A stretch of 64,000 nucleotides of DNA from Romboutsia hominis (GTDB taxonomy: Bacteria; Bacillota; Clostridia; Peptostreptococcales; Peptostreptococcaceae), in the NCBI RefSeq assembly GCF_900002575.1, contig NZ_LN650648.1, positions 682,001 through 746,000 of the forward strand. The letters run 5' to 3'. The notes beneath the pieces were generated by a model. It was not told the origin of the DNA and searched no databases. It was given only the letters and a program-made list of their open reading frames with translations. The translations under genes and the position numbers were made by a program. The first letter of the stretch is position 1; every line of letters begins with the position of its first letter. Shown piece after piece: positions 36,006 to 43,785 of this stretch.

Positions 36006-36089
36006 ATGGAGAGAAATATAGATTTGATGATATTTGAATATGAAAAGGAAATGGCATATGATTATATACCTGAACATGAAAATGAATAA
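36006..36089 (+). CDS. Microprotein B, 27 aa, paralogue of A
   Basis: A 27-codon ORF with ATG start, 5 bases after TGGAGGT. It reads MERNIDLMIFEYEKEMAYDY followed by IPEHENE. Shared with microprotein A: the hydrophobic LxxF core, YEKE, YDY, proline 22, and the acidic end. There is no cysteine or signal peptide, so a secreted pheromone or lantibiotic type is unlikely. Location between a cell-wall hydrolase and the cotJ coat operon suggests, but does not show, a sporulation role. Confidence 0.65.
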   Translation: MERNIDLMIFEYEKEMAYDYIPEHENE

Positions 36090-36133
36090 TAATTAAAGCA
36101 TAAGTAATATTATATATCAAAAGGAGAAATAAA

Positions 36134-36160
36134 GTGAATATAGATAATGAATCCGATTAA
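36134..36160 (+). other. Possible third micro-ORF, 8 codons
   Basis: GTG AAT ATA GAT AAT GAA TCC GAT TAA after AAAAGGAGAAA. It is acidic like the C-termini of the two upstream microproteins and ends inside the terminator. It may be a truncated third copy or chance. Confidence 0.25.
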
Positions 36161-36201
36161 AAAGGAGCTATCTCAAAGAAAATAGAGTTTAGCTCCTTTT
36201 T
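36159..36201 (+). terminator. Intrinsic terminator after the microprotein genes
   Basis: AAAAAGGAGCTA and its complement with a 19-base loop, ending in five T. Confidence 0.85.
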
Positions 36202-36247
36202 ATTATAAGTTAAATTATAAAGTTTTAAATTAAAAAATATTATACAT

Positions 36248-36288
36248 AAAAAATGTCTAAAGCAAATCAAAAGGTTGCCTTAGACATT
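36248..36288 (-). terminator. Intrinsic terminator of the cotJ operon
   Basis: On the minus strand AATGTCTAAGGCAA pairs with TTGCTTTAGACATT (one mismatch) and is followed by six T. Confidence 0.85.
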
Positions 36289-36305
36289 AAAAACAAATTT
36301 ATAGA

Positions 36306-36878
36306 TTAAAATGTATGTTTACTTTCTTCAAAATCATAAACGTCCATCAAAGCTTCCCCAAATCTTTGATAATGAGTAATTTCTCTTTGACCTAAAAATC
36401 TTAAAACTTCTATTATATCAGCGTCATCAGTTAGATTTATAAGTTGATAATAGGTAGCTAGTGCTTTTTGTTCAGCGGCCATATCCTCATGTAAGTCAGT
36501 AACGGCATTTCCCATAACAGCAATAGGACAAACACTAAATGGATTTCCAGTTGAATCTGTTGGATATATACCAAATCCATTTTGAGCATAATTAGATCCA
36601 AGTCCTGCTTCTTCTAACTCAGTAGGAGTAGCATCATATGTTAGTTGATAAACCATAGTAGCTACCATTTCAACATGTGCTAATTCCTCTGTTCCGATAT
36701 CAGTTAAAAGTGCTTTAGTTTTCCCTGTAGGCATAGTATATCTTTGACTAAGATATCTTAGGGCAGCTGCTAACTCTCCATTAGGTCCACCAAATTGAGT
36801 TATAAGATATTTAGCCATAGTTATATCCTTAGTTTTAAGATTAACAGGATGTTGTAATGTTTTTTGATATATCCACAT
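36306..36878 (-). CDS. cotJC: Spore coat protein CotJC (manganese catalase family)
   Basis: A 190-residue member of the manganese catalase family. It begins MWIYQKTLQHPVNLKTKD and shows the di-metal site pattern: the glutamates of AELAAALRYLSQRYTMP and ELAHVEMVATMVYQL, later DMAAEQKALATYYQL and REITHYQRF. It is shorter than catalytic Mn catalases, as usual for CotJC. It sits in the spore coat, perhaps for oxidative protection. Third gene of cotJA-cotJB-cotJC, 21 bases after cotJB, with AAGGAGG before its ATG. Confidence 0.95.
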   Translation of the reverse strand: MWIYQKTLQHPVNLKTKDITMAKYLITQFGGPNGELAAALRYLSQRYTMPTGKTKALLTDIGTEELAHVEMVATMVYQLTYDATPTELEEAGLGSNYAQNGFGIYPTDSTGNPFSVCPIAVMGNAVTDLHEDMAAEQKALATYYQLINLTDDADIIEVLRFLGQREITHYQRFGEALMDVYDFEESKHTF

Positions 36879-36899
36879 AAATTAAATCCTCCTTAATTA

Positions 36900-37163
36900 T
36901 TAGTCGTTAAATTCTCTTTCCCAAGGCCATGGGCTTTCTACCCATCTAAAAGGATACTTGCTAGGTGAAAATCCAAAGTTAGTTAAAGGTCCATACTTAT
37001 TTTCATATAAGCATCTTGCTTCTAAAAATTGATTACATAGAGAATTAAAAGTAGCAATTGCATTTTTATCACAAGGATTATTATCTAGATATAAATTCAT
37101 ATCTAAACATGCAAAACAAAGCTCTTGAATTTTTCGCATTAATTCATTTCTAGAGTCACTCAT
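36900..37163 (-). CDS. cotJB: Spore coat protein CotJB
   Basis: An 87-residue protein of the CotJB family. Helical N-terminus (ELMRKIQELCFACLDMNLYL), the conserved DNNPCDKNAIATFNSL segment, and a C-terminus rich in Pro and Trp (FRWVESPWPWE). It is required with CotJC for assembly of the coat layer in Bacillus; here the gene lies between cotJA (2-base gap) and cotJC. Confidence 0.93.
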   Translation of the reverse strand: MSDSRNELMRKIQELCFACLDMNLYLDNNPCDKNAIATFNSLCNQFLEARCLYENKYGPLTNFGFSPSKYPFRWVESPWPWEREFND

Positions 37164-37165
37164 AA

Positions 37166-37375
37166 TTATTCTCTACCTCCTTTTTCTCTTAGTGGAGTTG
37201 AATATAAATTCTTGTTATAAATTGGAGAATCTATTAGATATAGCTCAGGGAATAGAGTACCACGTTGAAAGGCTTTAGGTAAGCTATACGTTTTAGTGTA
37301 GACTTGACGCTTAATATAAGGTCTAGCTAAGGAATATCTAGGTTCCATACAGTTTTTTCTATTATCATCTTGCAT
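37166..37375 (-). CDS. cotJA: Spore coat associated protein CotJA
   Basis: A 69-residue, basic, proline- and tyrosine-rich protein of the CotJA family: SLARPYIKRQVYTKTYSLPK and AFQRGTLFPELYLIDSPIY. First gene of the coat operon, with AGGAGG before its ATG. In Bacillus the operon is transcribed by sigma-E in the mother cell; I could not fix a -35/-10 pair here with confidence. Confidence 0.88.
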   Translation of the reverse strand: MQDDNRKNCMEPRYSLARPYIKRQVYTKTYSLPKAFQRGTLFPELYLIDSPIYNKNLYSTPLREKGGRE

Positions 37376-37628
37376 AAATTAAACCTCCTGTCTTAAAGTG
37401 AGAATGAACTTAATAATAATATATTGTAGTTGCAAAAAAGTGTTACTAATAAATATATAAACTATATTTAGAGCAAAAATACACATTAAAATAAATGAGT
37501 AGATTACTTGAATTATTAGCTTAATATATGATAAAATAATTTGCATGTTTTATTAAAAATAGTCTAAATTTGAAATTTAATGAAAATGAATTATAGATAT
37601 AACCAAAATATAAATAAGAGGTGATAGT

Positions 37629-38492
37629 ATGAGCAACTTAGCGGGAAAAGGCTGTGAGATAATAGTACCTTTTGATGAAAGACAACCATTAAAAGATATA
37701 GAAAGAAGTATAATAAAGAGATATAGAAAACATTTATGGTCAAAATTTATAAAAGCTATAAGAGATTATAATCTAGTAGAAGAAGGCGATAAAATAGCTG
37801 TTGCAATATCTGGAGGAAAAGATAGTCTACTTATGGCTAAGATGTTTCAAGAGTTAAAAAGACATGGACAAGTAAACTTTGAATTAGAGTTTATAGCTAT
37901 GGATCCAGGATATCATGAAGACATAAGAAAACTACTTGTAGATAACTGTGAATACTTAGATATACCAATACACTTATTTGACTCAAGAATATTTGAAATA
38001 GCAGATGAAATAGCTAAAGATTATCCATGTTATATGTGTGCAAGAATGAGAAGAGGAGCACTATACTCTAAAGCTGAAGAACTAGGGTGTAATAAGTTAG
38101 CACTTGGACATCATTATGATGACGTTATAGAAACAACAATGCTTAACCTACTATGTTCGGCTAATTTTAAAACAATGTTACCTAAACTACATTCAACAAA
38201 CTTTGATGGTATACAAATAATAAGACCACTTTATTATATAAGAGAAGAGCATATAGTAAGATTTATACAAAATAGTGGTATATGGCCACTAAATTGTGCA
38301 TGTATGGTAGCGGCTAAAAAGACTGGTAATAAGAGATATGAAATAAAAGATTTAATCAAAAGCCTTGGAGAAAACTTTAAGGATGTAGAAAAATCAATAT
38401 TTAAAGCAGCGGAAAATGTAAATATAGATTCTGTACTTGGATGGCAAAAAGATGGAGTAAAGCATTCATTTATGGAAAATTTTGAAGACTAA
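37629..38492 (+). CDS. TtcA-like tRNA 2-thiocytidine biosynthesis protein
   Basis: A 287-residue PP-loop ATPase of the TtcA/TtuA class, which puts sulfur on a tRNA base through an Fe-S cluster. The PP-loop is VAISGGKDSLLM; CYMCARMRRGALYSKAEELG (20) carries the first two cluster cysteines; LALGHHYDDVIETTMLNLL follows, and NCAC near residue 220 supplies the third. It lies opposite the cotJ operon with its own ribosome site (AGAGGTG). TtcA itself modifies C32; the exact base in this organism is inferred. Confidence 0.88.
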   Translation: MSNLAGKGCEIIVPFDERQPLKDIERSIIKRYRKHLWSKFIKAIRDYNLVEEGDKIAVAISGGKDSLLMAKMFQELKRHGQVNFELEFIAMDPGYHEDIRKLLVDNCEYLDIPIHLFDSRIFEIADEIAKDYPCYMCARMRRGALYSKAEELGCNKLALGHHYDDVIETTMLNLLCSANFKTMLPKLHSTNFDGIQIIRPLYYIREEHIVRFIQNSGIWPLNCACMVAAKKTGNKRYEIKDLIKSLGENFKDVEKSIFKAAENVNIDSVLGWQKDGVKHSFMENFED

Positions 38493-38559
38493 CTAGAAAT
38501 TCTTTAAAGTTTACATTATTTATTTTTAGTATAATTAGATATAATATATTTATAGATTT

Positions 38560-38586
38560 AGGAAGAATTTTTATTCTTCCTTTTAT
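38560..38586 (+). terminator. Intrinsic terminator after the ttcA-like gene
   Basis: GGAAGAAT pairs with ATTCTTCC around TTTT, followed by four T, A, five T. Confidence 0.75.
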
Positions 38587-38708
38587 TTTTGATTTTATGA
38601 AATATATTTGAATAAGCAAGAAAAGCGAAAATTTTATAAATGTATAGTGAAAAAATATCATAAAATGATAAAATATAAGTAAAGATATTTAGAAGGTGGG
38701 AGTTTGGA

Positions 38709-39725
38709 TTGAAAAGAGTTTATATAGACTTTGAAATGAATATGCCAAGTGTAAGAAATAAAAGAGATATGCTAAATGCAGATATAATTGCAATTGGGGC
38801 TATACAATATGATACGGATACAGGTAATATAGAAGAATTTAAGTCATTAATAAAGCCTGTAACTAACCAAGAAATATATCCACATATAGAAGAATTAACT
38901 CATATAAAGCAAGATGATGTTAAAGATGCTCCAACATATGAAGAAGTTATGAGAAAATTTAAAAAATGGTTAGGTACATTTTCTCAAATAGAGGGTATAT
39001 ATACCTTTGGAAATCTAGATTTAACTTGCTTTAATAATACAGATAAAAAGAGCGCTCAAAAAAACAATCACCCAAGATTTATAAATAATATAAAAGGTTT
39101 ATTCGTAGATATAAAGGACAAATATTTAGAATGCGGGATAAAATGTATGAATTATGTTTCGTTAAAAAATTTACTAGAATGTGCAAACGTAGAATTTAAA
39201 GGAGACGCACATGATCCTTTATATGATGCATATAATTTATATGTATTAGATGAAGTTTTAGAAAAAAATGAAGGTATAAGGGACATACTAATAATAAAAG
39301 ATTTTATAAGACCACCATTTATAATATTAAATGAAAACTTAGAAAAAGTTTTTGATGAATACACAAATATATACTATAAAAATCCAAAAGAGGCTAGCAA
39401 ATTTGATATATCCATAGAAGTTATAAAAACTGTATATTTGTATTTGGAATCTATAAATAACATAGACATATACAATATAGATATAATAAGAGATATAAGT
39501 AGAAAAATGGACACAATAGATAAGTTAAAAGATATTAGAACTGGGCATTTTTATATACTTGAGAATGTATATTTTGATATGAAAGATTTAATAGATGATT
39601 TAATGCTTTATAAGCTAAAGCAAGAGGAATACGTAGAAGAAATAAATAGTATAATAAACTTATTTTCTGATGATTTAAAGTATGAAGAAATAGAATTTGA
39701 CTATATACTGGAAAAAAGCTGTTGA
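38709..39725 (+). CDS. DEDDh 3'-5' exonuclease-like protein
   Basis: A 338-residue protein. The first 180 residues form an RNase T/DnaQ-type exonuclease domain: YIDFEMN (DxE, motif I), THIKQDDV, TFGNLDLTCF (motif II Asp) and HDPLYDAYN (motif III, H...D), so the four acidic metal ligands and the histidine are present. The C-terminal 150 residues are helical and unassigned (acidic, Asn/Ile-rich). Translation starts at TTG after GAAGGTGGGAG. Substrate, DNA or RNA, is unknown. Confidence 0.85.
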   Translation: MKRVYIDFEMNMPSVRNKRDMLNADIIAIGAIQYDTDTGNIEEFKSLIKPVTNQEIYPHIEELTHIKQDDVKDAPTYEEVMRKFKKWLGTFSQIEGIYTFGNLDLTCFNNTDKKSAQKNNHPRFINNIKGLFVDIKDKYLECGIKCMNYVSLKNLLECANVEFKGDAHDPLYDAYNLYVLDEVLEKNEGIRDILIIKDFIRPPFIILNENLEKVFDEYTNIYYKNPKEASKFDISIEVIKTVYLYLESINNIDIYNIDIIRDISRKMDTIDKLKDIRTGHFYILENVYFDMKDLIDDLMLYKLKQEEYVEEINSIINLFSDDLKYEEIEFDYILEKSC

Positions 39726-39750
39726 TAAAATTAAATATCAACAGCTTTTT
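39713..39750 (+). terminator. Intrinsic terminator after the exonuclease gene
   Basis: 15-bp perfect arms (AAAAAGCTGTTGATA) with an 8-base loop and five T. The stop codon lies within the 5' arm. Confidence 0.9.
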
Positions 39751-39821
39751 AATATGAATAAATATGTACAAGAATAAATATAAATTATAAGAAACCAAAA
39801 AAGGAAATAGGAGGAGTTTTT

Positions 39822-41039
39822 GTGGAAGAAATAAGTAATTATTTTTCTATAATATTTAAGGTATTTATATCTTTATCATCAATATTTATATTATTTTATG
39901 GTGTAAGTATTATATTAAAAGCAAAATATAACAAGCCTAAAAATAAAGGACATACAAGAGGATATACAAGAAATAGCTTAATGATAGACGACAGAAGCAA
40001 TGTAGATACAAAGAAAGTAAAAGAAAATATAAGACAAATAGAAAACTCTAGTATATCAAGTAAAGAGAAAACTATGCAATATGATAATGGGGATGTATAC
40101 AAAGGGGAGATTAAAGATGGAAAAAGAGAGGGTTTTGGTATATGTATATACATGAATAAAGATAGATATGAAGGGCTTTGGAAAGATGATAAAATGCATG
40201 GAATAGGTAAATATACTTATCATGATAAAGGGTCGTATAGTGGTGATTTTAAAGAAAATAAGATAGAAGGAATAGGAACTTATACTTATAAAAACAAAGA
40301 CATATATAAAGGATATTTTAAAGACGGAAAAAGACATGGAAAGGGAATTTTATATTGTAAAGATGGAAGCAAATATAATGGAATGTGGAAAGATAACCTT
40401 AAACATGGGCAAGGAAGGCTTATTGATGTAAATATGCAGATTTATGAAGGGGATTTTGTAGAAGGCAAAAAAAATGGACAAGGCAGATATGAATTTGTAG
40501 ATGGAAGCAAATATAATGGTGAATTTAAAGACAATATATATCATGGTCATGGATGCTACATAGATAAATATGGGAATATATATGAAGGTCAGTATAAATA
40601 TGGATTAAAAAAAGGCAAGGGTATGATGAAATATAGAAATGGTGAAATATATGAAGGTGAATTTAAGGATGATATTATAAATGGAAGAGGAAGATATACA
40701 TATAAAGATAAAAGTACTTATGAAGGAGAGTTTAAAGAAGGTAAAAAACATGGAGTAGGAACATACACTTGTGAGTTATATAAATATGTAGGCGAATTTA
40801 AAGAAGATAAAAAAGGTAAGGTAGGAACCTACTACTTAAGTAATAATATTATTTTAGAAGTAATTATAGAAGAAAATATTATAACACAAGGTGTATATAT
40901 ATGTAATGAAAATAAAAGATACCTACATAATATAGATGTAAGTGAAATAAATGAAAAATATTTATTAAATAATATAGAAAACTACCTCGAAAATGATAAA
41001 GAACAGAATCACATTATCACTTCAAAAATATATAATTAA
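39822..41039 (+). CDS. Membrane-anchored MORN-repeat protein
   Basis: A 405-residue protein with one N-terminal membrane helix (about residues 8-30: YFSIIFKVFISLSSIFILF), a basic linker, and eleven MORN repeats of 23 residues (about 87-338) with the pattern YxGxxKxxxxxGxGxY, then a C-terminal region of strands and an acidic helix. MORN repeats bind phospholipids or proteins and are much commoner in eukaryotes; in bacteria they are usually uncharacterised. With no signal cleavage site, the repeats probably lie in the cytoplasm, given the positive residues after the helix. The start is GTG after AGGAGG. It is 29 bases before a subtilisin gene and likely cotranscribed. Confidence 0.85.
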   Translation: MEEISNYFSIIFKVFISLSSIFILFYGVSIILKAKYNKPKNKGHTRGYTRNSLMIDDRSNVDTKKVKENIRQIENSSISSKEKTMQYDNGDVYKGEIKDGKREGFGICIYMNKDRYEGLWKDDKMHGIGKYTYHDKGSYSGDFKENKIEGIGTYTYKNKDIYKGYFKDGKRHGKGILYCKDGSKYNGMWKDNLKHGQGRLIDVNMQIYEGDFVEGKKNGQGRYEFVDGSKYNGEFKDNIYHGHGCYIDKYGNIYEGQYKYGLKKGKGMMKYRNGEIYEGEFKDDIINGRGRYTYKDKSTYEGEFKEGKKHGVGTYTCELYKYVGEFKEDKKGKVGTYYLSNNIILEVIIEENIITQGVYICNENKRYLHNIDVSEINEKYLLNNIENYLENDKEQNHIITSKIYN

Positions 41040-41068
41040 TTATAAGAATAAATTTTGGGGTGGTATCT

Positions 41069-42022
41069 ATGAAAAATAAACCTGAAGATTTAAACATTAA
41101 ATTGTTGCCATTTAAAATAGAAGCAAACTCAAGAGGAAAAAATACAACCAACCAATACGGAGTGGATATGATAAAAGCTAGAGATATGTGGAAAGAATCT
41201 AATAAAGGAAGTGGAGTACGTATAGCAGTAATAGATTCAGGATGTGATATATATCATGAAAGCTTAAAAAATAATATAGTAGAAGTTAGAAATTTTACAA
41301 ATGAAGATAATAAAAATCCAAATATTGTAACTGATAGAGTAGGACATGGTACTCATGTTATAGGCACTATTGTGGCAAATAACCCAAATAATAATATAGT
41401 AGGTATAGCACCTAGTGCACAGATATATGTATTAAAAGCTATAGAAGGTAATGGACTAGGAAAATTAAGTTGGGTAGTTAATGCCATAAATTATGCTGTG
41501 GAAAAAAAGGTAGATATAATATCTATGTCACTTGGAATGGGTGGAAGTTCAGATAAATTAGAAAGGGCAGTAAAGGAAGCTGTCAAAAAAGGAATATTAG
41601 TAGTATGTGCAGCTGGAAATAGTGGTGATGGAAATGCTGATAGTTTTGAATATTCATATCCAGCTGCTTATGAAGAAGTAATATCAGTAGGTGCAGTTGA
41701 TAAAAAAGGAAATCCTGCTAGTTTTAGTAATGCAAATTTAGTTATAGATGTAATTGCGCCGGGGGTAGAAATACTTTCAACCTATCCAAATAACAAATAT
41801 GAAGTACTAAGTGGAACAAGTATGGCAACACCGCATGTGACAGGAAGCTTAGCTTTACTTAAAAACTGGTCAAGGGAAGAATTTCAAAGAGATTTAAGTG
41901 AAACTGAATTATATGCTCAACTTATAAAGCATACAAAATCTATTAACTATCCAAGAACTATTCAAGGTAATGGGCTTGTATATCTAGCGCAAGTTAAAAC
42001 TAAAAATAAGAAAAAGAATTAA
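41069..42022 (+). CDS. Intracellular-type subtilisin (S8 serine protease)
   Basis: A 317-residue subtilase with an intact triad: Asp56 (VIDSGCD), His93 (GHGTHVIGT) and Ser251 (SGTSMATPH), plus the oxyanion Asn in CAAGNSGDG. There is no signal peptide. The short N-terminal stretch KLLPFKIEANS resembles the inhibitory LIPY-type prosegment of Bacillus intracellular proteases, so processing of this end may activate it. ATG 41069 fits the GGGGTGG site 5-7 bases upstream better than GTG 41060. The gene pairs with the MORN protein upstream and ends in a 19-bp terminator. Confidence 0.92.
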   Translation: MKNKPEDLNIKLLPFKIEANSRGKNTTNQYGVDMIKARDMWKESNKGSGVRIAVIDSGCDIYHESLKNNIVEVRNFTNEDNKNPNIVTDRVGHGTHVIGTIVANNPNNNIVGIAPSAQIYVLKAIEGNGLGKLSWVVNAINYAVEKKVDIISMSLGMGGSSDKLERAVKEAVKKGILVVCAAGNSGDGNADSFEYSYPAAYEEVISVGAVDKKGNPASFSNANLVIDVIAPGVEILSTYPNNKYEVLSGTSMATPHVTGSLALLKNWSREEFQRDLSETELYAQLIKHTKSINYPRTIQGNGLVYLAQVKTKNKKKN

Positions 42023-42067
42023 AAAACTTCGCATATCTATAAAAAAATTAGATATGCGAAGTTTTTT
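42021..42067 (+). terminator. Intrinsic terminator after the subtilisin gene
   Basis: 19-bp perfect arms (AAAAAACTTCGCATATCTA) with a 9-base loop and six T. Confidence 0.9.
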
Positions 42068-42109
42068 GATATTAAATGATAAAAATTTGCAATTAAAGTT
42101 ACAAAAAGG

Positions 42110-42138
42110 TTACAAAAAAATGCTAAATTGTGTATAAT
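42110..42138 (+). promoter_or_regulatory. Sigma-A promoter for ftsEX
   Basis: TTACAA and TATAAT with a 17-base spacer, 52 bases before the ftsE start codon. Confidence 0.6.
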
Positions 42139-42189
42139 GGTATAGTAAATAAAAAATAGGGCAACAAAAGCAAAATTGGAGTGATGAAA

Positions 42190-42876
42190 ATGATTAAATT
42201 TACTAATGTAGATAAATTTTATTCAGATGGTAATAAGTCACTAGATAATGTAAATTTAGGAATAAAACAAGGCGAATTTGTGTTTTTAGTAGGACATTCA
42301 GGAGCAGGAAAGTCTACTTTACTTAAATTATTGACTAGAGAAGAAAAAATATCATCAGGAAGACTTTCTGTTTTAGGGGAAGATATAACTAAAATAAAAG
42401 CAAGCAAAGTACATAATTACAGAAGAAATTTAGGAATAGTATTTCAAGATTTTAGACTATTAAATGAAAAAACAGTCTATGAAAATGTAGAATTAGCGCT
42501 TAGGGTTGTAGGTACAAATGCAAAAGAAATTAGACCAAGAGTTATGGAAGTGTTAAAAAGAGTTGGCATAGCTGAAAAACATAGTAAATATCCACATGAA
42601 TTATCAGGTGGGGAATCTCAAAGAGTTGGTATAGCTAGAGCTATAGTCAATAAACCATCTATAATAATTGCAGATGAATGTACGGGAAATTTAGATATAC
42701 ATAATTCTATTCAAATTTTAAAATTATTAAATGAAATAAATGAAGAAGGTATTACCGTCATAATGGCAACACATGATATAGAAATATTAAAGCTATTTCC
42801 AAAGAGAGTCATAGAGCTTAAAGAAGGAAAAATAATTAAAGATACAAAGAGGGAAAAATATGAAATTAATGTCTAA
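42190..42876 (+). CDS. ftsE: Cell-division ATP-binding protein FtsE
   Basis: A 228-residue ABC ATPase, the usual FtsE length. Walker A GHSGAGKSTLLK, Q-loop VFQDFRLL, signature LSGGESQRVGIARAI, Walker B IIIADECTGNLD and the H-loop ATHD are in place. In Walker B the usual DEPTGNLD reads DECTGNLD. With FtsX it links the division machinery to wall hydrolases rather than transporting a solute. I chose ATG 42190; GTG/ATG just upstream lie in the ribosome site (TTGGAG). The next gene overlaps by 17 bases. Confidence 0.95.
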   Translation: MIKFTNVDKFYSDGNKSLDNVNLGIKQGEFVFLVGHSGAGKSTLLKLLTREEKISSGRLSVLGEDITKIKASKVHNYRRNLGIVFQDFRLLNEKTVYENVELALRVVGTNAKEIRPRVMEVLKRVGIAEKHSKYPHELSGGESQRVGIARAIVNKPSIIIADECTGNLDIHNSIQILKLLNEINEEGITVIMATHDIEILKLFPKRVIELKEGKIIKDTKREKYEINV

Positions 42877-43765
42877 ATTTTTATACAGTCTAAAGCAAGG
42901 AATAAAAGGTGCTTTTCACAATAAAACTATGACTATTATATCTACAATTTCTATATCTGCATCTTTAATAATACTAGGAATAGTTTTAACTATAGTATTA
43001 AATATAAACCAATTTATAAAATATGCACAAGATGAAATAAATGAAGTTAGGGTATCTATAGAAGAATTCACTAATGATGATGCGAGAATAGAATTAAAAA
43101 ATAAAATTAAAGATATAAATGGTGTTAAAGGTGTTGAGTTTAAAACAAAAGAAGCTTCTTTTAACGATCTTAAAAGAAGTTTTGGAGAAGAAGCATATCT
43201 ACTTGAAGGTGTACAAAATCCTTTAGAGGATTCCTTCCTTGTTACAATAGATAATCCAGAGAATATAAAGCAAATATCGAGAGAGATATCTAAGTTAGAA
43301 GGTGTAACAGAGATAACTTATTTTCAAGATATAATACAAAATTTCTTAAGTATATCAAGTACAGTTAAGAAATTTGGGTCAATTTTAATAGGGGGCTTAC
43401 TATTAATATGCCTAGTAATAATATCTAATACGATAAAAAGTAGAGTATATAGTAAAAAAGAAGAAATACAAATTATAAAATATGTAGGTGGTAGTAACTT
43501 ATTTGTAGTATCTCCATTTATGGTAGAAGGCTTTTTTATTGGATTAGTAGGAGCTACTTTAGCTATTGGTATATGTTTGGTTATGTATGGATATATAGTA
43601 GAAAATTTAAAGCAATTTATAAATCCAATAAACAATATTATGTCGGGTGCAGTCCTTCCATTGGCTTCTATATCATCTTCACTAATATCGACGCTGCTTA
43701 TAACAGGAGTAGTTATAGGGGTATTAGGAAGTGTTATATCAGTTAAAAGACATTTAAAAGTATAA
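42860..43765 (+). CDS. ftsX: Cell-division membrane protein FtsX
   Basis: A 301-residue membrane partner of FtsE. Four transmembrane helices (about 25-50, 170-195, 220-245, 265-290) with a large extracytoplasmic loop between the first two (about 55-165), which contacts the wall hydrolase. The start SLKQGIKGAFHNKTMTIIST and the end GVLGSVISVKRHLKV are family-typical. It overlaps ftsE by 17 bases, so the two are translated together. Confidence 0.95.
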   Translation: MKLMSKFLYSLKQGIKGAFHNKTMTIISTISISASLIILGIVLTIVLNINQFIKYAQDEINEVRVSIEEFTNDDARIELKNKIKDINGVKGVEFKTKEASFNDLKRSFGEEAYLLEGVQNPLEDSFLVTIDNPENIKQISREISKLEGVTEITYFQDIIQNFLSISSTVKKFGSILIGGLLLICLVIISNTIKSRVYSKKEEIQIIKYVGGSNLFVVSPFMVEGFFIGLVGATLAIGICLVMYGYIVENLKQFINPINNIMSGAVLPLASISSSLISTLLITGVVIGVLGSVISVKRHLKV

Positions 43766-43785
43766 AGTAATAGGGGGACGATTGA

